This document shows, piece after piece, positions 36,080 to 44,494 of a stretch of DNA of 64,000 bases. The DNA is from Stappia stellulata DSM 5886 (GTDB lineage Bacteria; Pseudomonadota; Alphaproteobacteria; Rhizobiales; Stappiaceae), in assembly GCF_000423705.1 (NCBI RefSeq), contig NZ_AUIM01000012.1, positions 62,001 through 126,000 on the forward strand, given 5' to 3'. The notes under the pieces were generated by a model. That model did not search any database and had not been told where the DNA came from. It was given only the letters and a program-made list of their open reading frames with translations. Positions within the stretch are counted from its first letter, which is position 1. The number at the start of each line of letters is the position of its first letter. Both the position numbers and the translations under genes were made by a program.

Positions 36080-37918
36080 TTATAGCAGCCCTTGGCGTCC
36101 CTCGTCAGGGTCATTAGTGAAAGCTTCCACCTTGCAATAGTCCTCGATGTCTTCGGGTGGATCGACGTTCTCGAAGACCATGATTTGCGCCTTCTCGCCA
36201 AGGTGGCCAAGATGTTCAAAGAAGCGCTGTTTGAGGTCCGTGTTGCGCATTTCCTGTTCGTCCAGCGTCAGACGATCACCGGGTTTCTTCATCGGGTCGC
36301 GGTAAGTGAGCAGCGGCGTGTCGAGCACGAGGAAACCCGGATGCGGTAACCCGCGCTCGCGACAAAAGAGCATCAGCGCAACTTTGAAGGCTGCGTGCGT
36401 GATCGCGCGAACGCCCTTGCCGTTGTTCCGGCGTTCCTTGCCATCAATGATGAGATCATACGTCGATAAGTCAAAAACGACCTGCTTCTGACCGGGGAAG
36501 CCCCAGGCTAGCAGGACCTCCGAGACCACATCCGCAAATTCTTTTGCGGTTTCGGTCGAAAGGCCACGCTGGACCGTGCCGTCAACCTTGGGCGGCTTCG
36601 ATGCCTCGATCTCTTCTTTCTGTTTGATGAGCCGATCGCGTTGCGCCAGCAGGTCGAGACCGCGACGCACATGATCGCGCACGGACACGACCTCACTCAA
36701 TTGACGCTGCTGCTCGCTTTCGCTGGGCGTCGCCTCTTCAAGCTTAAGTTCCACATCGCGTAAAGACTGCCGCAGCCTGGCCACCTCGGCGATGAGTTTT
36801 GCGCCTTCAGTCTTTGTGTCCTCGACTGTTCTAATGAGTTCGCTACGTTGCTGCTTGATCTTTTGGACTTCGGTTTCGGCGGCCACGCGCACGTCCTCGA
36901 TTTCAGCGAGGCCGTGCGAATGCACCTGCGCATCGGGCGGCGCGCCGCAAACGGGGCAATCGCTCCTGCCGTCGAGACTGAGCAGGAAGCCGGCTTCTTC
37001 GAGCGACTCGAGGCGCGAGATGTCGCTTGCATAGACTTCTTCCAGCTTCTCGAAGCTGTCGAGGCTCAAGGCGATTTCTGTGCTCCGGCGTTCGGCGGCG
37101 GAGATTTCGACCGACAGGGTACGCTTTTGGTCCAGCAGAGTTCGGATGGAAGAGCGTGCGGCGCTGACCTCGTTCTCGATCCGGCGCAGAGTATCATTGA
37201 TCCTGTCGTTCTGATCAGCCAGACCATCCGTGTCGGGATAGTCCGCCGATAGATCGGCGTTGATCTGGTCAATCATATCTTGGATGAAAGAGGCTTTGGC
37301 GACACGGCCAGTACGGAAGTCCTTAGGTTTCACGACCGGTACGATTGCAGAGTCGTCTTCGCCTGTAAGAATAAATTTGAGGACGCTGCGCTCGCGCGTC
37401 TTGACGTTCGTATCGCCTGACTCGATGGGCGAGTCCTCCGACTGAATTGCGATTTCGTCGGTAAGTACGACGCTCGCGATGTCACGGAACGATAGGTTGC
37501 TATGAGTCCCTGAGGCGTCTACCGACACCTTGCGACCGGCGGCCTCCATCTGCGTAAGCAGGAATGTAGAAATATTATTGGGCGTATTTGCGTTGTGCTT
37601 GGGGGCGAGCGTGCGGGCGGCGTCCTCGCCTTCATGGAGCCTGAACGGTCCGCCAACAATAGCGCGTTCCAGCCGGACTTTGTGGTCGGGCGAAAACGCT
37701 ATATCGAGCCACAGCTTGTCATAGGGCTCCCGCTCCTTGATGTTCGGCAGTTCACGTTGGCCACCCAGCATGAAGTCCAGCGCCTTCAGCGCAAACGATT
37801 TTCCGGTATTGGATGCACCATAGACAAGTGACAGGCCGGCAGCGAAGTCGAGAACAGCTTCCTCGTCGCCCTTGCCCGTGAGTTTCAGTTGCTCGATGTG
37901 CCAGCCCGCGTAGGTCAT
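36080..37918 (-). CDS. SMC/Rad50-like ATPase of an ABC-three-component system
   Basis: The 612-residue protein has Walker A GASNTGKS at 34-41, a long coiled coil (about 235-440) broken by a zinc-hook-like CPVCG at 321-325, and a C-terminal Walker B FLVLDTP at 529-535. This is the Rad50/SMC layout: ATPase halves joined by a coiled coil. It is the last of three overlapping genes and its ATG shares bases with the stop of the middle component (ATGA). In ABC-three-component systems this ATPase is thought to sense invading DNA and license the effector. Confidence 0.88.
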   Translation of the reverse strand: MTYAGWHIEQLKLTGKGDEEAVLDFAAGLSLVYGASNTGKSFALKALDFMLGGQRELPNIKEREPYDKLWLDIAFSPDHKVRLERAIVGGPFRLHEGEDAARTLAPKHNANTPNNISTFLLTQMEAAGRKVSVDASGTHSNLSFRDIASVVLTDEIAIQSEDSPIESGDTNVKTRERSVLKFILTGEDDSAIVPVVKPKDFRTGRVAKASFIQDMIDQINADLSADYPDTDGLADQNDRINDTLRRIENEVSAARSSIRTLLDQKRTLSVEISAAERRSTEIALSLDSFEKLEEVYASDISRLESLEEAGFLLSLDGRSDCPVCGAPPDAQVHSHGLAEIEDVRVAAETEVQKIKQQRSELIRTVEDTKTEGAKLIAEVARLRQSLRDVELKLEEATPSESEQQRQLSEVVSVRDHVRRGLDLLAQRDRLIKQKEEIEASKPPKVDGTVQRGLSTETAKEFADVVSEVLLAWGFPGQKQVVFDLSTYDLIIDGKERRNNGKGVRAITHAAFKVALMLFCRERGLPHPGFLVLDTPLLTYRDPMKKPGDRLTLDEQEMRNTDLKQRFFEHLGHLGEKAQIMVFENVDPPEDIEDYCKVEAFTNDPDEGRQGLL

Positions 37919-38406
37919 GTGCTGCCACCCGGTTTCAAGTCGCTTTGAAACTCAACGGCCCATCGCCCAATTTTTTGGGTGATTACCTCGTGCAGATGCT
38001 CTTCGCCGCGTTCGGACAGATGGTTTATCAGCCACGCAGCACGCTCCTTGAGAGCCCGCCCGTAGTCCGTGCGAATGAGCTTCACGAACGGCGCAGCCTG
38101 ATCAAGAGCGGCATAGACGATGCCGGACGCGCCGTACCTAACCTCTATCATATGCAGGCTGCACATGAGCGTGATGCCTTGCTCGACCAGGGAACGCCGT
38201 ACCAGCAGTTCACCATCGCGGTGCGGCACGTTCGGGTGGAGGCTTTCAGGGCCGGAGATGTCGCTAGTGTGCACTACGAGGTGATCGAGCCACGTCAATT
38301 CCTTGAGGTCGAACGCGCGCGGATAGGCAGTATTTAGCAGCACGACGCTACGCACGCCTGTTTCAAGCGGGCTGTTGAACAATTGGGGGTGCGCGATAGG
38401 CGTCAT
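37915..38406 (-). CDS. ABC-three-component middle component (MC2-like)
   Basis: The 163-residue product has the features I associate with middle component 2 proteins: an early LNTAYPRAFDLKELTWLDHLVVH stretch, DISGPESLHPNVPHRDGELLVRR, and a helical C-terminal half that resembles a small winged-helix or adaptor protein. It overlaps the effector gene upstream and the ATPase gene downstream by four bases each. Its likely job is to bridge the ATPase and the nuclease-like effector. The family name rests on sequence pattern plus the gene order. Confidence 0.82.
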   Translation of the reverse strand: MTPIAHPQLFNSPLETGVRSVVLLNTAYPRAFDLKELTWLDHLVVHTSDISGPESLHPNVPHRDGELLVRRSLVEQGITLMCSLHMIEVRYGASGIVYAALDQAAPFVKLIRTDYGRALKERAAWLINHLSERGEEHLHEVITQKIGRWAVEFQSDLKPGGST

Positions 38407-39413
38407 GGCTTATTCTTCCAAGACAGTTCCCCGTCATTGACGAAGTGATGGCAGATTCCCTGTTTGACAGGAACGTGCGCGTATTTGGCAAGCGGGCCAG
38501 CGCACGTCACCGTAGCCGCGTGGTTCATAACTGCCTCGACACGAGCAAGCGTGTCATCGGCGGAGACTTTCCAACGCTCGATCACGCCAAACTTTACGTC
38601 CTTGCGGAAACCAGAAATAATGCTCGCCGACGTGTTGTCCCGATAAAATTTCTGAAAGGCGTCCGCCTCAAAAAAGCGCTCACGCTGCCTTCGTAAATCC
38701 GGCCCGTGCTCTACGTTCGCTAGGACGGCGGCGTGATTGGCGAATGGCTCCTTGGCGCGCTCACCATACGCTTCGACGAGTTCGTCGATATAGCGCATCT
38801 CTATGTCCTGAACGTCCATTGGAACCGCGGCGGTGGGATATTTGCCGGGATCAGCGCCGAACTTTTCGATCAGCAGAGGCTTCACCGCCGGATCGTCCAT
38901 CATGTCATCAATGGTGACGATGCGTACATTGCTGAAATCGTAGGAGTTGATGACTCCCATCACCTTGGCATCGAGCGGCACAGCAACTTTTCTGGTGATC
39001 GAGTTGGCGCAAACGGTGGCCCATCCGTCGATCAGCGCCTTCTTCAACTCGCTTGGCTTGTCAATGAGCAGTTCAAGTTTGCGCGCCAATCCCTTCGGGG
39101 CTACGAAATAAAAATTCGTCGGTGGGCTAAAATGGCCTTGAGATGCCCAGTAAAGAACCTTGCCGATTGCCAGAAGTCCCTGCGAGCGGCTCACACTCTT
39201 CCGGTATTGTTTGCATTGGTAGTTGTCCCACGGGCCGTCGTGGCGCGCATCGGTGAGAAAACCAACGACATCGCGGCCCATATCGCCTGTGCCCGCGATT
39301 CGCTTTACTTCGACGTAGCCGGACTTCTTCTCAGTCCATGCGCGACAGAACATCTCAAGTTCTTCGTCGTCCATCAAAAGAATTAGTCGATCGTATCGAA
39401 TGTCTCCGGGCAT
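38403..39413 (-). CDS. ABC-three-component effector with Mrr-like nuclease domain
   Basis: The 336-residue product has an N-terminal PD-(D/E)xK domain: ELEMFCRAW near residue 19, GDMGRDVVGF with Asp48, and YQCKQYRKS with Gln66 and Lys68 (the QxK form used by Mrr-type nucleases). The remainder (about 150-336) fits the C-terminal domain of ABC-three-component effectors. It is the first gene of the three-gene operon, with a 123-bp AT-rich promoter region upstream. It should be the DNA-cutting arm, activated through the middle component. Confidence 0.82.
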   Translation of the reverse strand: MPGDIRYDRLILLMDDEELEMFCRAWTEKKSGYVEVKRIAGTGDMGRDVVGFLTDARHDGPWDNYQCKQYRKSVSRSQGLLAIGKVLYWASQGHFSPPTNFYFVAPKGLARKLELLIDKPSELKKALIDGWATVCANSITRKVAVPLDAKVMGVINSYDFSNVRIVTIDDMMDDPAVKPLLIEKFGADPGKYPTAAVPMDVQDIEMRYIDELVEAYGERAKEPFANHAAVLANVEHGPDLRRQRERFFEADAFQKFYRDNTSASIISGFRKDVKFGVIERWKVSADDTLARVEAVMNHAATVTCAGPLAKYAHVPVKQGICHHFVNDGELSWKNKP

Positions 39414-39536
39414 AGAGTTTCTTGTTCCCCCAAGCTAACTTAGCAATTCTCCCAACCTTCTGAAATTATACTATTCGCACCCATCTGGATAGTTTTCCAC
39501 AATCATTATTCCCGTCTGAGTGGTCAATTAAGCCGC

Positions 39537-41081
39537 CTAAAGCGATGAGAAGGTATCGACATAGATCGCTTCGACCCGTTCCACTTCTTCTTCTGTAAGT
39601 GCCTCAAATTCCTTCTCTTTGGCGCGGTTTGACAGCTTGCCGTCATTCTGACCGAGAAACCGAAATAGCAGGTCGACGGTGCGCTCAGGCATGTCGATCA
39701 TGCCTTCGATGCGGCGGCGGAATTCATCGTAGCGGCGCAGGAAGTCTGTCTCGTACGGCAGGTCGTGCTCGATGGTTCGTTTGACACATTCGTAGAGAAA
39801 TTCGGCGTGCGGGGTGGCATCGAAAAAGCGGTAGAAATCGCCGGTTTCGTTCAGGGCGCGGACATTGAATTTCTCGGTTGGCTCCCAGCGGATATGGGGC
39901 AGCAGGCGCTGCGAATAGGATTCGAGCGTGGTGCGGTACTGATCGATCTGGTCGAGAATCGCTGCCGAGACCGGGAAGACAACGCCGGGCGGATTGTAGC
40001 CGCGATCAGCCAGGACATGATGAATGAGATAGCGGTGCAGACGGCCGTTGCCGTCCTCAAACGGGTGGATATAGACAAAGCCGAAAGCGAGGATCGCGGC
40101 GGCGATGACGGCGTCCATGTGCTGCGCGGGACCACGGTCGAAGGCGATCATGCCCGTCAGAAGCGACGGCAGGTCTTCGTGGCGTGCACTGATATGGTCC
40201 GGCAGCGGCAGGCGGGTATCGCGGTCATGGTCGCCGACAAATCCGCCTTCGTCGCGAAAGCCCAGCTTGATGAAGCGGGCGTCGCCAATGACGATGCGTT
40301 GCAGGCGCAGCAGCTCGTCCTCATCAAGCGGCTGTTTGCCTGCTTCGCCGATGGCGCGGCCCCAGCGCTGGATGCGGTCCTGCGGCGGGCTTTCGCCTTC
40401 AATCGCATAGCTGGATTTGGAATCCTTGAGCAGCAGGAAGGCGGCGGTACGAGCGAGCACATCGCGCGGGACATCGGCCACGATGTCTCTGGCGCGTTGC
40501 GCCAGGCCCTCGGCGATGTAGTCTTCCAGCCGCTTTGTGCGAAAGACCAGCGGACAAAACGCCGGAGTGCCGGGCAGATTATTGCGTAGCCGATAGCGTG
40601 GAACGGTTTCCCCTTCGATGCCCCATTGCAGATCGGGATCGAGCACGGGGGCATATTTTCCGGTCCGGGCATCGGGCAGGTCCAGCGCTTCCCCTGTGAG
40701 CCATTCATAGAGGAACCAGACGCGCCTTGCGTAAGTGCCGGTCGGTTTGTCGCGCACAATAGCTGTGATCGGGTCAGGGCCAACCTTGAGGAACAGGCAC
40801 TTGAGAACGGCAAGGTCGAGCCCTTCATACTTGAGGGCGAAGGTCAGGTGGCCTTCGAGGCTGGCCGCTGGCGCATGGCGCGGTGTCATCATCCGCCAGC
40901 CATCACGCTCCAGCATGCGGTGATGAGCGCCGATGGCGCAGAGCGTGCGTGGCAGGGGGACTTCGAGCCTATAGGCATCGATCAGCGCGCTGTAGCCGGC
41001 AGGCGTCGCGGTTTCAGGAAGGCGTCTTTCCTGAAAAACGGATACTGGGCCTGAAAACTGGTGCTGTGCGGCCGAAGCCAT
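39537..41081 (-). CDS. Fic-family AMP transferase with inhibitory helix
   Basis: The 514-residue protein has the Fic motif HPFEDGNGR at 339-347 and, upstream, the auto-inhibitory motif SYAIEG, whose Glu228 would block ATP binding (class II Fic: inhibitory helix N-terminal to the Fic core in the same chain). The N-terminal 200 residues form a Fic-N-like region. Such proteins transfer AMP to target hydroxyls and may act as regulated toxins. The start at 41081 follows AAGGCACGG; open frame upstream has no support. It stands alone between the ABC-three-component operon and divergent ardA. Confidence 0.92.
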   Translation of the reverse strand: MASAAQHQFSGPVSVFQERRLPETATPAGYSALIDAYRLEVPLPRTLCAIGAHHRMLERDGWRMMTPRHAPAASLEGHLTFALKYEGLDLAVLKCLFLKVGPDPITAIVRDKPTGTYARRVWFLYEWLTGEALDLPDARTGKYAPVLDPDLQWGIEGETVPRYRLRNNLPGTPAFCPLVFRTKRLEDYIAEGLAQRARDIVADVPRDVLARTAAFLLLKDSKSSYAIEGESPPQDRIQRWGRAIGEAGKQPLDEDELLRLQRIVIGDARFIKLGFRDEGGFVGDHDRDTRLPLPDHISARHEDLPSLLTGMIAFDRGPAQHMDAVIAAAILAFGFVYIHPFEDGNGRLHRYLIHHVLADRGYNPPGVVFPVSAAILDQIDQYRTTLESYSQRLLPHIRWEPTEKFNVRALNETGDFYRFFDATPHAEFLYECVKRTIEHDLPYETDFLRRYDEFRRRIEGMIDMPERTVDLLFRFLGQNDGKLSNRAKEKEFEALTEEEVERVEAIYVDTFSSL

Positions 41082-41488
41082 GAAATCCGTGCCTTGCTCG
41101 GGGTTGCGTGGTTCCAGGAAGTACGTTTCCTGAATTTTGATTCTATCACATGAAAAATGGTTCTCATAGAAAAATATCGTGAAAAGCGATATTCGTGCTG
41201 TTTGGCCGTCCGGGCGGGCTGTCGTGAACCGAGCCTGATGTCTCGGCCATTTGGCTTCCATCCCTGACGCAATGAGTATTGGGCTGCTTTGCAGCGCTTT
41301 CCCGTTTGTCGGGGAAGCCAAGAGGCTTTGCCTCTTTCTCCCCGCAAGGAAAATAGACGCCGGCCGTGGCTCGGCTTTGCCTGCGCCCGCACCACCCGGC
41401 ATCGATTTTCCTTAGCCCCTCCCATCTCCATCCTCAGCCGGAAGCAGGGTTGCATGAACAACCCACTTTCTATTTGGAGGATTTATCA
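41082..41488. promoter_or_regulatory. Palindrome-rich region upstream of ardA
   Basis: The 407-bp gap between divergent fic and ardA has a run of hairpins: GCTGC-TTT-GCAGC at 41283-41295, AAGAGGC-TTT-GCCTCTT at 41320-41336, and an outer repeat of GGAAAAT...CCGG (41348-41363) against CCGG...ATTTTCC (41396-41411). The ardA ribosome site TTGGAGG is at 41474-41480. It may hold an ordinary promoter, or one formed in single-stranded DNA. Confidence 0.55.
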
Positions 41489-41995
41489 ATGACTTATCTC
41501 TTTGCTCAGCCCTATGACATTTCAGCAAGCGGCTTTTATTTCGAGAATTTTGAAGACTATCAGGCCAAGGCGGCGAAGGCCGTGAACCACTACGGTGAGC
41601 GTGTCGAAGAATTCGAGATCCAGTTTATCGATGGAGAAGACATCGATTGCGAACTCGCAAAAGCCTACGGGATCAATCAGGCCAATCTGAAAAGCTATTT
41701 CAGCGCTGTAGACGAACTGGACGAGGACGAAAAGAAAACGGTGATTTTAGCGGTTGGTGAATGCGGCTACGACATCGAACGTGTACTTGGCCATATCAGC
41801 GGCGTGGATCTGGACATCTACTATGTGTCCAGCATGCGCGAATTGGCCGAGCAGTTTGTCGAAGAAGGCCTGTTCGGGGAGATCCCCGAACGCCTGCAAT
41901 ACTATCTCGATTATGATGCCATCGCCCGTGACCTGTCGGTGGATTACACCGAGACGGTGATTGCCGGTGAAACCCTCATCTATCGCTGCGCATAA
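41489..41995 (+). CDS. ardA: Anti-restriction protein ArdA
   Basis: The 168-residue, strongly acidic protein is a DNA mimic that blocks type I restriction enzymes when DNA enters a new host. ArdA features are present: SGFYFENFEDYQAKAAKA near the N-terminus, VEEFEIQFIDGEDI, LEDIYYVSSM-like patterning in DLDIYYVSSMRELAEQFVEEGLFG, and LQYYLDYDAIARDL. The ATG at 41489 has a very good ribosome site (TTGGAGGATTTATCA). It is co-directional with a 143-residue gene 12 bp downstream. Confidence 0.95.
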   Translation: MTYLFAQPYDISASGFYFENFEDYQAKAAKAVNHYGERVEEFEIQFIDGEDIDCELAKAYGINQANLKSYFSAVDELDEDEKKTVILAVGECGYDIERVLGHISGVDLDIYYVSSMRELAEQFVEEGLFGEIPERLQYYLDYDAIARDLSVDYTETVIAGETLIYRCA

Positions 41996-42007
41996 GAGGA
42001 GGGGATC

Positions 42008-42439
42008 ATGACACAAGCCAATACTTCAAAAATCGAAATGGAGTGCGGCGGTTATTCCGCCGGGCATCCTTGGTATTATCTGCTCGGCGGCCCCGTGCCG
42101 ACCTTGAAACAAATCCGTAGCTATGCAGAGAAATTTGAGCGGCGTGGCTACAGGGCAGAAGAAATCGATGCCGCGCACAGATTACCAGAGCCAAAACGTA
42201 CGCATGCTCTTTCAAAAATACGTGCCGACATCATGGAAGAGCTGCGCAGGGATATCAGCGGTTATCGCAGAGCGGCAAAGAATCTGACAGAATACAGGAA
42301 GCAACACCAACCCGAGGCCAGTCCAAGGATCTGTGACGGTGTGCATGTGGCAATTAGCCTGAAACTCTCTCATCTGTTGAATGACTTCATCCATCTACAG
42401 AAGCTGGATTCCATACCCTCACAGCTCGACCTGTTTTGA
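42008..42439 (+). CDS. Hypothetical protein downstream of ardA
   Basis: The 143-residue product follows ardA by 12 bp, with the ribosome site AAGAGGAGGGGATC. It starts MTQANTSKIEMECGGY and contains ALSKIRADIMEELRRDI and a C-terminal VHVAISLKLSHLLNDFIHL helix. No domain is recognised. Because it shares the ardA transcript, which ends in a strong hairpin at 42446-42470, it is probably expressed on entry into a new host along with ArdA. Confidence 0.75.
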   Translation: MTQANTSKIEMECGGYSAGHPWYYLLGGPVPTLKQIRSYAEKFERRGYRAEEIDAAHRLPEPKRTHALSKIRADIMEELRRDISGYRRAAKNLTEYRKQHQPEASPRICDGVHVAISLKLSHLLNDFIHLQKLDSIPSQLDLF

Positions 42440-42690
42440 TTGGTAAGAAGGGCAAGTCTCTTGCCCTTCTGCCCCATGGCGAATGTGGGAGGGCAAGTGC
42501 AAGGGGACGGTGCGGGCGCAAGGCTTCGCCTGAGCCTCGGTTCCCCTTGCGCGCAGCGGGGGCAAAGCCCCTTTGAAATTATTGAGCCGTTTTGTCCGTT
42601 TGAATGGACAAAATCGGCTAGCGCCTTGCTGTGTAGGTCGCCTTTTGCCCGAAGTTCTAGTATAGCCATGCGCCACTAGGGGTTGAAGCT
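42440..42690. repeat. Cluster of perfect hairpins after the ardA operon
   Basis: An 11-bp perfect stem, AGAAGGGCAAG with CTTGCCCTTCT (42446-42470), lies seven bases after the stop and may be a terminator. It is followed by GCAAGGGGA with TCCCCTTGC (42499-42550) enclosing AGGCTTCGCCT, GGGGC-AAA-GCCCC (42559-42571), and TTGTCC with GGACAA (42592-42611). I see no gene in it. Confidence 0.7.
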
Positions 42691-42702
42691 ACGGGGGCTC
42701 GT

Positions 42703-43473
42703 TTGAACTATCCGCTCATCGGCGCAATAAGCGTGTTTACATTCGTCCTACTGGCCACAGCCAATGCGATGATCGTCCCGCTCGACGCGGCAGCAGTATG
42801 TGAGACGAAACTCTGCATCATCGTGCGCACCTTCAGTGAATACCAAACCCTAACAGGTGCGGGGCTTGCCATTATTGCGGCCTTTGTCGCCGCCCGCCCA
42901 GCATGGCTTCAGCTTCAAAAAATGAAACTGCAGCAAGATATTGCAGCGCGCTCCGCCATAGTCAGCCGACTAAAGGGAATTGAGGGGCGTGCCAGATACA
43001 TGGAGAAGGAGGTGGATTCACTACTGCGTGAGATAATGAACCACCTTTACGATTTTGATGACGAGGGGGAGTTTGGATATGTTTCAACGCCAGTTGACCC
43101 GCAATGGGCTCACAATATGTCATCCCAGTGTCTTAGCATTGCCAGCAAGCTCGAAACCCATCAAAAATTGATGCGTGATACCCATCGTATAGAAGCTGCG
43201 CGGCGAAATGTTATTTTGGCGCTAGAAGCTCTAGATGATTGCCTGGACGGTATTTCTCTCCATGAAAGAGCACAAGGCGAACCAGAGATATCTTCTAGCC
43301 AACTAGAAGAATTTAAGAAAACTGAAGAAAAATCTAGAAACGACCTTCCGGAGAAAACCCGTGAAGTTAAAGAAGCCCTGGATGCCGCAAAAGAAGTTAG
43401 CGCATCCGAATCCAAGGCAATTCGTCGTCGCCTTCGCCGGATCGATGATGCCATTTTGGCCGAGGCCGAATAA
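42703..43473 (+). CDS. Hypothetical membrane protein with coiled coil
   Basis: The 256-residue product starts at a TTG (42703), has two N-terminal hydrophobic segments (about 5-22 and 48-66) separated by a short loop with two Cys, and then a soluble, mostly helical region with probable coiled coil at about 205-250. No known family is recognised. It lies alone between the hairpin cluster and a leftward 64-codon gene. It resembles small membrane-anchored sensor proteins in general layout, which is not enough to assign a role. Confidence 0.6.
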   Translation: MNYPLIGAISVFTFVLLATANAMIVPLDAAAVCETKLCIIVRTFSEYQTLTGAGLAIIAAFVAARPAWLQLQKMKLQQDIAARSAIVSRLKGIEGRARYMEKEVDSLLREIMNHLYDFDDEGEFGYVSTPVDPQWAHNMSSQCLSIASKLETHQKLMRDTHRIEAARRNVILALEALDDCLDGISLHERAQGEPEISSSQLEEFKKTEEKSRNDLPEKTREVKEALDAAKEVSASESKAIRRRLRRIDDAILAEAE

Positions 43474-43502
43474 GAGCCTTTATTCGGGCTCAACCGTCTC
43501 CG

Positions 43503-43697
43503 CTACAGAGCCGGAGACGGAGCACGGCTGCGCCGTGCCAACTCGGCCTCAATCGCGGCCAGTGTGGCGCGGATTGAAGGCAGATCCGCAGGATCGATCT
43601 GCGGGCAGGTCAGGGCGCGAAAGAGCAATGAGCGTAATCCATAAAGCTCCTGATCGCGCAGTCTTCGCAGTGCGTCTTGTCCAATCCATCCTCTCAT
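43503..43697 (-). CDS. Small hypothetical protein
   Basis: The 64-residue product starts MRGWIGQDALRRLRDQEL. The ATG at 43697 is chosen over upstream ones because GGAGG lies five bases before it. It is probably all-helical, with no membrane segment or known domain. A 9-bp inverted repeat (43719-43737) sits just upstream and may be its operator. Its stop is 30 bp from the stop of the convergent membrane protein. Confidence 0.6.
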   Translation of the reverse strand: MRGWIGQDALRRLRDQELYGLRSLLFRALTCPQIDPADLPSIRATLAAIEAELARRSRAPSPAL

Positions 43698-43718
43698 AAC
43701 AACCTCCGTTTCGTTTTG

Positions 43719-43737
43719 GACCCGAACCGTTCGGGTC
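43719..43737. promoter_or_regulatory. Inverted repeat upstream of the 64-residue gene
   Basis: GACCCGAAC and GTTCGGGTC form a perfect 9-bp inverted repeat around a single C, 22 bp upstream of the ATG at 43697. The near-zero loop fits an operator bound by a dimer better than a terminator. Confidence 0.5.
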
Positions 43738-44134
43738 GTCATGGCATCGGGAGGCGCAGGGGTGATCTGGTGAGACACCCGTCAGGGTCGCAACATCAAA
43801 CGTGGAGCAGGAAAGCGCAGCGTTCCTTGTCATCCGCAGATCAGCTCATGCCAGAACCGAAATGCCTTAGACCCGAGCGAGTAGGGCAACGCAAACGGCG
43901 CGTTGTTTGGATGGATTGGTTTTGAACGCTGAAGAAGCCAGTGATCCGCCTATGCGCTTCGGGAAAGCCCGTCTTTTAGCGCATTCGTCCTGACCGAACG
44001 TGGCCTGCCGTCAAGTGCCTGCCCGCGCCTGTTTGCATAAACGCTCACCCGTGTTGGACATGACCGCGAGGCCTGCATCGCCCGGTCTATCGGAGCGGCG
44101 TAGACGAGCCAAACCCGAACCAAAGGAGGAAATC
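43738..44134. other. Gap without a supported gene
   Basis: About 400 bp separates the 64-residue gene from the 72-residue gene. Short open frames here have no ribosome site or recognisable product. A small hairpin CGGG-AAA-GCCCG lies near 43961-43972. The right edge carries the strong ribosome site AAAGGAGG of the next gene. Confidence 0.5.
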
Positions 44135-44353
44135 ATGGCAAACTCAAATGAAAAACAAACCAATCCGCAACCCAACGCACCGGACTTTCTTGCCTGGCAT
44201 GTCATCGACAAAGGCGAGAAATCGTTCTGGAACAAGGTCGGCGCCGCCTGGAAACATAAGGACGATAGGGGCTTCACCCTGCAGCTTGAGGTCGTCCCCA
44301 TCAATGGCCGTATCGTCATGCGCCAGCCAATCGATGATCCAAAGCAAAGATGA
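44135..44353 (+). CDS. Small hypothetical protein with strong ribosome site
   Basis: The 72-residue product starts MANSNEKQTNPQPNAPDFLAW and contains VIDKGEKSFWNKVGAAWKHKD followed by a beta-strand-rich end FTLQLEVVPINGRIVMRQP. AAAGGAGGAAATC just before the ATG gives strong translation. Similar short proteins with a WxxVGAAWxHKDG-like core are common on alphaproteobacterial and sphingomonad mobile elements, but their function is unknown. Confidence 0.75.
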   Translation: MANSNEKQTNPQPNAPDFLAWHVIDKGEKSFWNKVGAAWKHKDDRGFTLQLEVVPINGRIVMRQPIDDPKQR

Positions 44354-44494
44354 AACGGCCCGGAGCGCCACAAGGCGTTCCATTCTATTAGATATAAATC
44401 AGTACGAAAAATATAAATCCATCTTATTGTAATACTAATAAATATATTATATGGTTTAATGACGTTATAATTTTTGTAATATTGTTGATCCGTC

